A DNA stretch of 6,704 nt. Origin: Frankiaceae bacterium. GTDB lineage: Bacteria; Actinomycetota; Actinomycetes; JAVEEB01. The notes beneath the pieces are model-generated. The model saw nothing but the letters and a program-made list of their open reading frames with translations. It ran no database searches and had not been told where the DNA came from. Within the stretch, counting starts at the first letter, position 1; each line of letters starts with the position of its first letter. This document shows positions 1 through 6,704 of this stretch, in pieces. A program made the position numbers and the translations under genes. The stretch is taken from the NCBI GenBank assembly GCA_030840665.1, contig JAVEEB010000053.1, positions 1 through 6,704 on the forward strand, in the 5' to 3' direction.

Positions 1-1045
<1,045 letters not shown>

Positions 1046-1073
1046 GGCGGCGCGGCATGCGCGTCCGTCCGAG

Positions 1074-1093
1074 GAGGCCCGGCGGCGGGCCTC
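1074..1093 (-). terminator. GC-rich hairpin overlapping the kinase stop codon
   Basis: A perfect 8-bp stem (GAGGCCCG with CGGGCCTC) closes a 4-nt loop. The upstream arm begins inside the TGA of the histidine kinase gene, in the 82-nt gap before pheS. No T-run follows. It may be an actinobacterial hairpin-only terminator, a partial terminator tuning pheST, or an mRNA-stabilising structure. The hairpin is seen directly; the function is inferred. Confidence 0.4.
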
Positions 1094-2150
1094 AGACGAA
1101 GCTGGGCGCGCCGGCGGGCAACGTAAATCGGAACTGCGCGCCGCCCTCGGGGCCACTCGTCACCTGGATCGCGCCGCCGTGCGCCTCGACGAGCCCCTTC
1201 ACGATGTAGAGGCCGAGGCCGGTGCCGCCGCGCTTGGAGTCGCGCCAGAACTTCGTGAACACGCGGCTCAGCACCTCCGGCGGAATGCCGGGGCCCTCGT
1301 CGGAGACGGTCACCGCGGCCCCGTCGTCGTAGGGCTCGATGGCGATCGTGACGACACCCTCCCCGTGGCGCAGGCCGTTCTCGACGAGGTTGCCGAAGAC
1401 TTGACGCACCTTGTCGGGGTCGGCCCACATCTCCGGCAACTCCCCTGTGGCGCTGAGGGTGAAGCGGTCGGGCGCCTCCCCCGCGGCGATGTGCCGGTCG
1501 AGCACGCTGCGGGCCGCGGCAGCAATGTCGACCACCTGCCGGCGCATTTCGAGGCGGCCGGCATCGATGCGCGACACATCGAGGAGTTCACTGATCAACC
1601 GCGTGACCCGGTCGGCATCGGCGTCGATCGTCTGGATCATCAGCTTGCGCTGCTCGTCCGTGAAGCGATCCCACTTGGCGAGCAGGGTGGCGGCGAAGCC
1701 CTTGACGCCGGTCAGGGGTGACCGGAGCTCATGGGCGACCGTCGAGATGAGGTCTGAGCGGCTGCGGTCCTGCCGGTCGCGCGCGGAGGCGTCGCGAAGG
1801 GTCACCACCAGCGCCTCGACGCGGCGATCCGAGTCGCGGTGGTACGACGCGGCGACCAGCAGCTCGCGGGGGGCGCCGCCGGCGGTGGGCTGCAGGGTCA
1901 GCAGCCGCTCGGGTTGGCCCGTCCGGATGGCGAGGCCGTCGAACGGCCGGGAGCACGTCCACCAGTCTCGACCGGCCGCATCGATGATGGGCAGGACCGA
2001 GCGGTAGTTCGCGCCGACAGCAGCATCGCGGCTGGTGCCCAGCAGGCGGGCGGCTGCGGAGTTGAGGACCGCGACGCATTGGTCGGCATCGACGATGACG
2101 ACACCGTCGGGCAGCACTTCGTACGCCTCTGCGTCCCAGCTCTTCGTCAT
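1092..2150 (-). CDS. Orphan soluble PAS-domain sensor histidine kinase
   Basis: A 352-residue kinase expected to autophosphorylate on His and pass phosphate to an unknown response regulator. Residues about 1-120 form a PAS-like domain (L-P-D-G-V-V-I-V-D near 13-21, N-S-A-A-A-R-L-L-G at 30-38). A HisKA region has A-H-E-L-R-S-P-L with phospho-acceptor His140. The ATP-binding domain has N box N-L-V-E-N-G at 254-259, G1 box D-E-G-P-G-I-P at 284-290, F box near 297-303 and G2 box G-T-G-L-G-L at 309-314. All catalytic boxes look intact. There is no signal peptide or membrane segment, so it should sense a cytoplasmic signal. ATG 2150 has a strong SD (AGGAGG, 4-nt spacer). It lies 58 nt after tsnR and 82 nt before pheS on the same strand, with no regulator gene nearby. 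From memory, Streptomyces carries an unpaired kinase at the same site; this was not checked. Confidence 0.93.
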   Translation of the reverse strand: MTKSWDAEAYEVLPDGVVIVDADQCVAVLNSAAARLLGTSRDAAVGANYRSVLPIIDAAGRDWWTCSRPFDGLAIRTGQPERLLTLQPTAGGAPRELLVAASYHRDSDRRVEALVVTLRDASARDRQDRSRSDLISTVAHELRSPLTGVKGFAATLLAKWDRFTDEQRKLMIQTIDADADRVTRLISELLDVSRIDAGRLEMRRQVVDIAAAARSVLDRHIAAGEAPDRFTLSATGELPEMWADPDKVRQVFGNLVENGLRHGEGVVTIAIEPYDDGAAVTVSDEGPGIPPEVLSRVFTKFWRDSKRGGTGLGLYIVKGLVEAHGGAIQVTSGPEGGAQFRFTLPAGAPSFV

Positions 2151-2208
2151 GCCACCTCCTCCGCGCGCGAGAGGGAAAGACTGCCTCGTCGCTGGGGCCT
2201 AAGCAACC

Positions 2209-3012
2209 CTAATGGCGCTGTGACCTGGCCGACGAATACAGACATATCGTCACAGCAGTCGCAAGATTGAGACTCTCCGCGGCGCCGTAGATGGGGATGC
2301 CGACCACTGTGTCCGCCAAGGCGAGGGTCGCGGGAGGCAGGCCCCAGGCCTCATTGCCGAACAGCCACGCCGTGGGTGCGCCGAGGCCACCGGAGTTGTC
2401 GAGCGCGAACAGGTCCGTCTCCGACTCCGCTTCGGTGGCGAGGACCTGGAGGCCCCCGTTGCGGAGGGCGGTCACCGCGTCGGCGGCTGAGACACCGATC
2501 ACGAATGGCACGTGAAAGAGGCTGCCGGCCGAGGCGCGAACGGCCTTTGCGTTGTACGGGTCGACGCTGTCATCGGCGAAGATGACGGCATCCGCGCCGG
2601 CGGCATCCGCAGCGCGCAGGACCGTGCCGGCGTTTCCCGGGTCACGAATGGCGGCCAGGACACACACCAGCCGGGGGGCGAGACCGACGACGTCGGCCAG
2701 CGAGATATCGCGGAACTGGCAGACCGCAACGACGCCTTGGGGTGTGACCGTGTCGGTGGCAAGGGCCAGCTCGGCCTCGTCCACCAGGCTGACGCGGACG
2801 CCGGCGGCCAGAGCCGAGGCTTCGAGGTCGGCATGCTTCGCGGCAGTGCCAACGCCCAGGTACACGTCGACGACGTTCGCCGGGTCGGCGAGGGCCTCGC
2901 GGACGGCCTGTGGGCCCTCGGCGAGGAACAGACGCCGCTCATGACGAACGCCGCGCCGGGTCAGCTGCTTGAGGCTGCGGACCCGGCCGGCGCTCAGGGA
3001 AGTGCTGATCAG
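2209..3012 (-). CDS. tsnR: SpoU/TrmH-family RNA 2'-O-methyltransferase, CTG start
   Basis: A SPOUT-fold, SAM-dependent enzyme expected to methylate a ribose 2'-OH in rRNA or tRNA. The target nucleotide cannot be told from sequence. From CTG 3012 the protein is 267 residues, normal for the family. An N-terminal substrate-binding region begins S-A-G-R-V-R-S-L-K and contains F-L-A-E-G near 29-33. The SPOUT motifs follow: motif 1 [12 protein letters not shown] at 123-134 with the conserved Asn127 and Arg133, motif 2 [10 protein letters not shown] at 217-226, and motif 3 [14 protein letters not shown] at 239-252. No in-frame ATG, GTG or TTG lies between the rplT stop and the conserved N-terminus. 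CTG 3012 overlaps the rplT TGA as CTGA, implying translational coupling. A second CTG at 2997 is possible. The symbol follows the tsnR name used for this position in mycobacteria; thiostrepton resistance is not implied. Confidence 0.9.
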   Translation of the reverse strand: MISTSLSAGRVRSLKQLTRRGVRHERRLFLAEGPQAVREALADPANVVDVYLGVGTAAKHADLEASALAAGVRVSLVDEAELALATDTVTPQGVVAVCQFRDISLADVVGLAPRLVCVLAAIRDPGNAGTVLRAADAAGADAVIFADDSVDPYNAKAVRASAGSLFHVPFVIGVSAADAVTALRNGGLQVLATEAESETDLFALDNSGGLGAPTAWLFGNEAWGLPPATLALADTVVGIPIYGAAESLNLATAVTICLYSSARSQRH

Positions 3013-3413
3013 GCCGCCGTGCCGGCAGTGCCGGCCGTGGCGCCGCCGGTGCCGGCAGCAGCGACGGCCGCGCGAGCGACCTCGACGAGCGCGGCGAAAG
3101 CCGGCGCGTCGTTGACTGCCAGGTCGGCGAGGACCTTGCGGTCGACCTCGACACCAGCAAGGCCGAGACCCTGGATGAAGCGGTTGTAGGTCATCCCGTT
3201 CAGCCGGGCGCCAGCGTTGATGCGCTGGATCCACAGCTGGCGGAAGTCGCCCTTGCGCTTCTTGCGGTCGCGGTACTGGTAGGTCATCGAGTGGAGCATC
3301 TGCTCCTTGGCCTTGCGGTACAGGCGCGAACGCTGCCCGCGGTAGCCGCTGGCGCGCTCGAGAATGACCCTGCGCTTCTTCTGGGCGTTAACCGCCCGCT
3401 TGACGCGTGCCAC
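3009..3413 (-). CDS. rplT: 50S ribosomal protein L20
   Basis: L20 binds 23S rRNA early in 50S assembly and in several bacteria also represses its own operon. The protein has 134 residues. The basic N-terminal extension ([15 protein letters not shown]) and the core with [14 protein letters not shown] are typical. The start is GTG 3413, with a good SD (GAAGGAG, 7-nt spacer) at 3421-3427. After the core (about residue 117) comes an Ala/Gly/Thr tail of about 17 residues, longer than the usual 117-120 residue protein. The gene lies 64 nt after rpmI, and its stop overlaps the start of the methyltransferase gene by 4 nt. Confidence 0.98.
   Translation of the reverse strand: MARVKRAVNAQKKRRVILERASGYRGQRSRLYRKAKEQMLHSMTYQYRDRKKRKGDFRQLWIQRINAGARLNGMTYNRFIQGLGLAGVEVDRKVLADLAVNDAPAFAALVEVARAAVAAAGTGGATAGTAGTAA
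3019..3057. repeat. Short GTGCCGGCA-like repeats in the rplT tail codons
   Basis: Three near-identical 9-mers (GTGCCGGCA at 3019-3027, GTGCCGGCC at 3028-3036, GTGCCGGCA at 3049-3057) encode the Ala/Gly/Thr-rich C-terminal tail of L20. The pattern suggests that the tail grew by small in-frame duplication. Confidence 0.6.
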
Positions 3414-3431
3414 GTGCTGTCTCCTTCATGG

Positions 3432-3454
3432 CGCCGGCGCTCATCACGCCGGCG
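3432..3454 (-). promoter_or_regulatory. Hairpin in the rpmI-rplT gap, just before the rplT SD
   Basis: The self-complementary octamer CGCCGGCG occurs twice (3432-3439 and 3447-3454) with a 7-nt loop between, giving a perfect 8-bp hairpin. It ends 4 nt before the rplT ribosome-binding site. It has no T-run. It could control rplT translation, bind a ribosomal protein or act as a processing site; the function is inference. Confidence 0.5.
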
Positions 3455-3477
3455 GAACGTCGTAGTGCTGAGGGCGG

Positions 3478-3672
3478 CTACATGCCGAGAAGCTTGCGGG
3501 CCTTCTTGTCGTCGGCCGGGGAGAGCACGGTCTCGTTGTTGAGACGTCGCGTCAGCGCGGACGACTTGTGCTCGAGAAGGTGGTTGCGACCGGCGCGGCG
3601 GCGCATCAGCTTGCCGGTGCCGGTGACGCGGAAGCGCTTCTTGGCACCGCTGTGGGTCTTCATCTTGGGCAT
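3478..3672 (-). CDS. rpmI: 50S ribosomal protein L35
   Basis: A small basic 64-residue large-subunit protein of normal family length. The hallmark N-terminus [14 protein letters not shown] is present, followed by the [12 protein letters not shown] region and a basic C-terminus ending K-K-A-R-K-L-L-G-M. The ATG is at 3672. Its SD is poor (AAGCGAG about 7 nt upstream), so ribosomes may reach it mainly by coupling from infC, whose stop lies 28 nt upstream. It sits between infC and rplT in the classic order. Confidence 0.98.
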   Translation of the reverse strand: MPKMKTHSGAKKRFRVTGTGKLMRRRAGRNHLLEHKSSALTRRLNNETVLSPADDKKARKLLGM

Positions 3673-3700
3673 GTATCGCTCGCTTAAGTCGTGGCGTTCG

Positions 3701-4438
3701 TCAGGCGGACGTGGTGTCCGCTGGCGTCGCCTGCTCGGTCGTCGTTGCCTCAGTCACCTGAGTCGTCTCCTCGGCCACGGACGGAGAGCTTTCCTCCGGC
3801 GCTGCCGACGTCGTGCTGTCCAGCTCCTCGACCGGGGTCGCGGTGTCCTGCTCGGACGCGCGGGCCGGGGCCTCGTGGTCCGTCGTGTCCTTGCCGCTCG
3901 CCTTGAGGCGGGCTGCCTGCTCCTTCACGTCCCGGTTCGGCGCCATGACCATGGTCATGTTGCGGCCGTCCTGGCGTGCCGGCGTCTCGACGTGGCCCAG
4001 GTCGATCACGTCTTCCGCGAGGCGCTGGAGCAACTTGAAGCCCAGCTCCGGCCGCGACTGCTCGCGTCCACGGAACATGATCGTGACCTTGACCTTGTCG
4101 CCCGCAGTCAAGAACCGGACGACGTGACCGCGCTTGGTCAGATAGTCGTGCGGGTCGATCTTGGGGCGAAGCTTCATTTCCTTGATGACGGTGTGCGCCT
4201 GGTTACGGCGCGCTTCGCGCTCTTTCTGAGCCGTCTCATACTTGAACTTGCCGAAGTCCATGAGACGGCAGACCGGCGGGCGTGCGGTGGGAGCGACCTC
4301 GACGAGATCGAGCTCCGCCTCCTCGGCCAGCCGTAGCGCGTCTTCGATGCGTACGATGCCGACCTGCTCACCGCCTGGTCCGACCAGACGGACCTCGGGA
4401 ACACGGATCCGCTCGTTGATGCGGAAATCGACGCTGAT
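3701..4438 (-). CDS. infC: Translation initiation factor IF-3, AUC start, long acidic tail
   Basis: IF3 binds the 30S subunit, blocks premature 50S joining and rejects non-canonical start codons. From ATC 4438 the protein has 245 residues. The N-domain begins just after the start with [16 protein letters not shown]. The linker contains the [15 protein letters not shown] segment. The C-domain includes [20 protein letters not shown] and D-G-R-N-M-T-M-V. Residue 183 ends the core; the last 62 residues are Thr/Glu/Ala-rich, contain no lysine and look disordered. ATC 4438 is chosen because AGGAGG lies 4 nt upstream (the same spacing as the kinase gene) and homology begins immediately after it. Upstream in-frame GTG 4567 and ATG 4519 would place the terminator hairpin inside the gene. 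The rare start fits the IF3 autocontrol known for infC in E. coli (AUU). Confidence 0.95.
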   Translation of the reverse strand: MSVDFRINERIRVPEVRLVGPGGEQVGIVRIEDALRLAEEAELDLVEVAPTARPPVCRLMDFGKFKYETAQKEREARRNQAHTVIKEMKLRPKIDPHDYLTKRGHVVRFLTAGDKVKVTIMFRGREQSRPELGFKLLQRLAEDVIDLGHVETPARQDGRNMTMVMAPNRDVKEQAARLKASGKDTTDHEAPARASEQDTATPVEELDSTTSAAPEESSPSVAEETTQVTEATTTEQATPADTTSA

Positions 4439-4442
4439 GGGG

Positions 4443-4449
4443 CCTCCTC
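4443..4449 (-). promoter_or_regulatory. Shine-Dalgarno sequence that sets the infC start
   Basis: Read on the minus strand it is GAGGAGG, 4 nt (CCCC) before ATC 4438. No ATG, GTG or TTG lies at a workable distance in frame, so this site points to ATC as the initiator. The kinase gene uses the same AGGAGG with 4-nt spacing before an ordinary ATG. Confidence 0.75.
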
Positions 4450-4486
4450 GTTGCCTGCTGATGTGCCGACCAGTCGCGTTGCCTGC
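4449..4486 (-). repeat. 10-bp direct repeat between terminator and infC SD
   Basis: GCAGGCAACG occurs at 4486-4477 and again at 4458-4449 on the minus strand, with a 28-nt period. The second copy abuts the SD. It may be a duplicated protein- or RNA-binding site, or chance. Confidence 0.5.
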
Positions 4487-4491
4487 CCGTG

Positions 4492-4526
4492 AAAACGGAA
4501 AAGCCCCGCACACACGCATGCGGGGC
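4492..4526 (-). terminator. Intrinsic terminator inside the infC leader
   Basis: A perfect 8-bp stem (GCCCCGCA with TGCGGGGC, 8-nt loop, 4503-4526) is followed on the minus strand by TTTTCCGTTTT. This is the only textbook hairpin plus T-run in the window, and it lies about 50 nt before the infC start. Nothing upstream on this strand needs terminating, so it most likely attenuates infC operon transcription. Confidence 0.75.
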
Positions 4527-4537
4527 ACGTCGAACCC

Positions 4538-4557
4538 GCGCCGGCAAATACCGGCGC
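4538..4557 (-). promoter_or_regulatory. Leader hairpin upstream of the infC terminator
   Basis: A perfect 7-bp stem (GCGCCGG with CCGGCGC) closes a 6-nt loop TATTTG. Its downstream arm shares two bases with the GCGGG segment that could pair with the terminator's upstream arm, so the three structures may compete. Confidence 0.6.
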
Positions 4558-4688
4558 AGCGATACACAAACCATCGTTAGACGGCTCATGACCGGGAACC
4601 CGTCAGCCGTGGGGCCGAAGCAGGTGGGAGACGTGATCTCCGCTTAGCGCACACCTGTCCCGCGGACGGAACAGATAGGTCGTCGCCC

Positions 4689-4694
4689 AGCGTA
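4689..4694 (-). promoter_or_regulatory. Possible -10 of the infC operon promoter
   Basis: Read on the minus strand this is TACGCT, within GTTACGCTGGG, matching TANNNT. It would start the transcript near 4682 and give a leader of about 244 nt. No good -35 is seen at 16-19 nt (a TTGGCG lies only 10 nt upstream), so the call is tentative. Confidence 0.3.
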
Positions 4695-4771
4695 ACACGG
4701 TCGGCGCCAAACCCCGCGAGTCCGGACGGACACCGTTGTCTACACGCGAGCGGTCGGGCGCTCAAAATCGA

Positions 4772-4798
4772 TCAAGGTGAGTCACCTGCCGTCGATAC
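4772..4798 (+). promoter_or_regulatory. Sigma-28 (FliA/WhiG-type) promoter of the chemoreceptor gene
   Basis: TCAA (4772-4775), a 15-nt spacer and GTCGATAC (4791-4798) closely follow the flagellar/WhiG pattern TAAA-N15-GCCGATAA. The -10 ends 7 nt before the ATG, so transcription should start at or within a base or two of 4806 and yield a leaderless mRNA. A chemoreceptor is a typical target of this sigma factor. Confidence 0.6.
4775..4787. promoter_or_regulatory. 13-bp palindrome in the chemoreceptor promoter spacer
   Basis: AGGTGA-G-TCACCT is a perfect 6-bp inverted repeat around one base, lying between the putative -35 and -10. A dimeric repressor bound here would block the promoter. No regulator gene is linked, so its use as an operator is inference. 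Confidence 0.4.
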
Positions 4799-4805
4799 GA
4801 CTCCC

Positions 4806-6668
4806 ATGCGGCTGAAGCGACCCACTGTCACGCTGAGGATGCGACTCGTCCTCGGGCTGTTGCTGGCTGGGCTCTTGCCGCTCACGGCGGGCACGGCGTT
4901 GCTGCTCCAGCAGGCGGATGGGCAAGACCGGGCAAGGGCGCAGTCGCTCGCCTCGGACAAGGCCACGGGTGCCGCAACGGCACTCGCCGACGCCTTCCGC
5001 GAACAGCACTACCGCCTGTTGCTCGCCGCGGACAACGAAGTGCTCATTTCCTGGTACGTCCGGCCCGCTGAGCGCGCAGCCCTGCGCGAGACTCTCGACG
5101 CCGACATGATCCATGTGTACGCCCTCGAGCCGGAACGCACGGACGAGGCCTGCTTCATTGATGCCGGGGGTCGCGAGTGGGCGCGCATGGTGTCCGGCGA
5201 AGCGGCTCCCGTGTCCGACCTGTCCGCCGACGAGACCCAATCCCCCTTCTTCGCCACCGGTATCGGGGCAGCCAAGGGCACCGTCGTCCAAGGGGCGCCG
5301 TACATCTCCGGTGACACGAACCGCTGGGTCGTCCCGAACGCGACACCCATCGTGGTGGCCGGAAAGACCGTCGCGATCCTGCACTTCGAGACGCCGATCG
5401 AAGGCCTCCGACAGCTGCTGAAACGCTCCTTGGGAGCAGGCGTGACGGCCCGCATCGTGGACCGGGCAACCGGCGCCGTCATCGCGGACACAGCCGGCGA
5501 GGCCGTCGTCGCGGACGCCTTCACCGTCGCGGCTGCACCGAAGGGCATCGCCGCCTCGGCAACCGATATTGCGGTCGACCCGGATAACGCCAACAACTGG
5601 ACCGTCGAGACGACGGTCATCACGGCGCCTCGCTCCCTGCCGGCGGCACTGCTGCGCATCGGACTGCTCGCCGCGGTGTCGGTCCTCCTCCTGCTGGTCG
5701 GAGCGTTCCTGTTTGCCCGCGCCATCACCGGGCGTGTCCGGCGGGTCAGTGCAGCCCTGCACGCGATCGCGGCGGGCGACCTGACCACCGAACTTCCTGA
5801 GGCATCCGACGACGAACTCGGCGACATGGTGCGCGGGGCTCAGGCGGCGACAGACACCTTGCGCCGGACCATGGGCGTCCTGAGCGACAACGTCGTCATC
5901 CTCAACAACGCCGCGGTGGCGCTGACGGAAAGCGCGCAGCACGGCGAGACGAGCATCAGCCGTATGGCCACGGAGGCGGGTACCGCCAGCGAGAGCGGGA
6001 GGAGCGTCCGCGACGGCATCCAGGCGGCGGCGGCCGGCGTCGCCGAGATGACCGCGAGCATGCATGACGTGGCGCGCAGCGCGGCCGACGCCGTACGCGT
6101 GGCAGACGACGCGAGCGCAACGCTGCAGACGAGCGACGCCGCGGTGGCAGATCTGCAGGACTCCTCGCGGGCGGTCATGGAGTGCGTCGACCTCATTCGT
6201 TCCGTCGCCGACCAGACGCGACTGCTTGCCCTCAACGCAACCATCGAGGCCGCGCGAGCCGGCGACGCCGGACGCGGGTTCTCCGTCGTGGCCGCGGAAG
6301 TCAAGCAACTGGCGGCGGTCACCGCTGACACGACCGAACGCATCACCGCGCTGGTCACGGCGATCGCGGCCAGCGGCGACAGCACCGCCCAATCGCTGTC
6401 AGGCGTGGACACGATCATGCGGCGCGTGCTCGATTCACAGCACATGATCGCCGCGGCAACCGAACAGCACTCGGTCACCGGCAACGACGTCACGCGCCGC
6501 GTTCTGACGGCCGCCATGACGGCGGACGGCATGGCGACCTCGATCGACGACGTCGCCCAGCAGGCCCGCGCGGCGTCACAGGTCGTGGCCGAGGCCAACG
6601 ACGCGGCCCGCCAGCACAGCCTCGTCTCAGCCGACCTCGCCGCGATCCTCGCCGACTTCCGCTACTGA
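4806..6668 (+). CDS. Methyl-accepting chemotaxis protein (Cache-like sensor, HAMP, MCP signal domain)
   Basis: A 620-residue inner-membrane chemoreceptor expected to control CheA through CheW. TM1 is at about 14-34. The extracellular sensor (about 35-277) resembles a Cache fold, with P-F-F-A-T-G at 147-152 and R-W-V-V-P-N-A-T-P at 173-181; its ligand is unknown. TM2 is at about 282-304 and HAMP at about 305-357, including A-G-D-L-T-T-E-L. The cytoplasmic coiled-coil hairpin follows, its tip at about 469-492: [19 protein letters not shown]. Arg472 replaces the usual Asn of QTN. No C-terminal CheR/CheB pentapeptide is present; it ends A-D-F-R-Y. ATG 4806 has no SD but lies at the predicted transcript start; ATG 4839 is a less likely alternative because it would cut into the TM1 flank. 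No other motility gene is in the window, so it looks like a stand-alone receptor gene. Confidence 0.95.
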   Translation: MRLKRPTVTLRMRLVLGLLLAGLLPLTAGTALLLQQADGQDRARAQSLASDKATGAATALADAFREQHYRLLLAADNEVLISWYVRPAERAALRETLDADMIHVYALEPERTDEACFIDAGGREWARMVSGEAAPVSDLSADETQSPFFATGIGAAKGTVVQGAPYISGDTNRWVVPNATPIVVAGKTVAILHFETPIEGLRQLLKRSLGAGVTARIVDRATGAVIADTAGEAVVADAFTVAAAPKGIAASATDIAVDPDNANNWTVETTVITAPRSLPAALLRIGLLAAVSVLLLLVGAFLFARAITGRVRRVSAALHAIAAGDLTTELPEASDDELGDMVRGAQAATDTLRRTMGVLSDNVVILNNAAVALTESAQHGETSISRMATEAGTASESGRSVRDGIQAAAAGVAEMTASMHDVARSAADAVRVADDASATLQTSDAAVADLQDSSRAVMECVDLIRSVADQTRLLALNATIEAARAGDAGRGFSVVAAEVKQLAAVTADTTERITALVTAIAASGDSTAQSLSGVDTIMRRVLDSQHMIAAATEQHSVTGNDVTRRVLTAAMTADGMATSIDDVAQQARAASQVVAEANDAARQHSLVSADLAAILADFRY

Positions 6669-6675
6669 TCGTCGT

Positions 6676-6698
6676 CGCCGCGCGCCGGTCGCGCGGCG
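6676..6698 (+). terminator. Hairpin terminator after the chemoreceptor gene
   Basis: A perfect 9-bp stem (CGCCGCGCG with CGCGCGGCG) and 5-nt loop CCGGT begin 8 nt after the TGA. No T-run is seen in the few bases left in the window. Position and stability suit a GC-rich actinobacterial terminator. Confidence 0.6.
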
Positions 6699-6704
6699 CC
6701 CCGT

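Larger units (their letters stand above)
4439..4682 (-). promoter_or_regulatory. Structured infC operon leader (possible attenuator)
   Basis: The untranslated region before infC holds, in transcript order: a bulged hairpin at 4657-4621 (outer CAGGTG/CACCTG, inner GGAGA/TCTCC), a hairpin at 4610-4581 (ACGGCT/AGCCGT, with a smaller possible stem inside), a 7-bp hairpin at 4557-4538, an intrinsic terminator at 4526-4492 and two direct repeats before the SD. GCGGG at 4539-4535 can pair with CCCGC inside the terminator's upstream arm, giving an alternative fold that would block termination. This layout resembles transcription-attenuation leaders. L20 controls the infC operon in Bacillus by leader attenuation; whether L20, IF3 or a leader peptide acts here is inference. 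The 5' end is a guess from the putative -10. Confidence 0.6.

Noticed and set aside
3013..3234. A methyltransferase start at ATG 3234, inside rplT
   Set aside because: The 74 extra residues are an Arg-rich out-of-frame reading of rplT; the family homology begins after the rplT stop.
3407..4336. A 309-codon plus-strand frame across rplT, rpmI and infC
   Set aside because: It is antisense to three certain genes, and its Arg/Leu-rich product is a typical shadow of GC-biased codons.
4520..4540. A tRNA T-arm-like GGGTTCGA in the infC leader
   Set aside because: The flanks do not form a five-base T stem or a cloverleaf; it is part of the leader hairpin region.
4439..4567. An N-terminal extension of IF3 from GTG 4567 or ATG 4519
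   Set aside because: It would run through the intrinsic terminator and the SD, and the extra residues show no IF3 homology. ATG 4519 lies within the terminator stem.
4368..4589. A leader ORF starting at ATG 4589 ([10 protein letters not shown])
   Set aside because: It has no SD, runs out of frame far into infC and has no leader-peptide character such as a run of one amino acid. Translation of the leader cannot be excluded but is not supported.
4782..6392. A 536-codon open frame on the minus strand, antisense to the chemoreceptor gene
   Set aside because: It mirrors a high-GC coding strand, has low-complexity Arg/Gly/His-rich translation and no domain. The plus strand encodes a clear MCP.

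Overview
The window comes from a high-GC bacterium, most likely a motile member of the Actinomycetota. The evidence is the GC-rich third codon positions throughout, the gene order infC-rpmI-rplT-tsnR-(kinase)-pheS, an actinobacterial-type IF3 and PheS, and a chemoreceptor. The genus cannot be fixed from this sequence.

Minus strand, read right to left (about 4700 down to 1). A translation operon begins with a long structured leader (about 4682-4439) holding three hairpins and an intrinsic terminator upstream of infC. It continues with infC (IF3, apparently starting at AUC), rpmI (L35), rplT (L20, GUG start), a SpoU/TrmH-type RNA 2'-O-methyltransferase (tsnR-like, apparently starting at CUG and overlapping the rplT stop), a soluble PAS histidine kinase with no response regulator beside it, and pheS (Phe-tRNA synthetase alpha). 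PheS runs off the left edge and lacks only its last residues; pheT would be expected next. The gene order implies coordinated supply of initiation factor, 50S proteins, an RNA-modifying enzyme and an aminoacyl-tRNA synthetase. Hairpins lie in the infC leader, between rpmI and rplT, and between the kinase and pheS, so expression may be re-set at several points.

Plus strand (4772-6698). A divergent, self-contained unit: a promoter resembling the flagellar/WhiG sigma-28 class, a 620-residue transmembrane methyl-accepting chemotaxis protein (Cache-like sensor, HAMP, MCP signalling hairpin), and a GC-rich hairpin terminator. The promoter sits so close to the ATG that the mRNA is predicted to be leaderless, which fits the absence of a Shine-Dalgarno sequence.

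The 367-bp divergent gap (4439-4805) is the densest regulatory region. No RNA gene, mobile element, CRISPR array or defence system was found. No clearly new system is visible. The points most worth following are the infC leader attenuator, the non-AUG starts, the orphan kinase inside a translation operon, and the leaderless sigma-28-type chemoreceptor with a palindrome in its promoter spacer.
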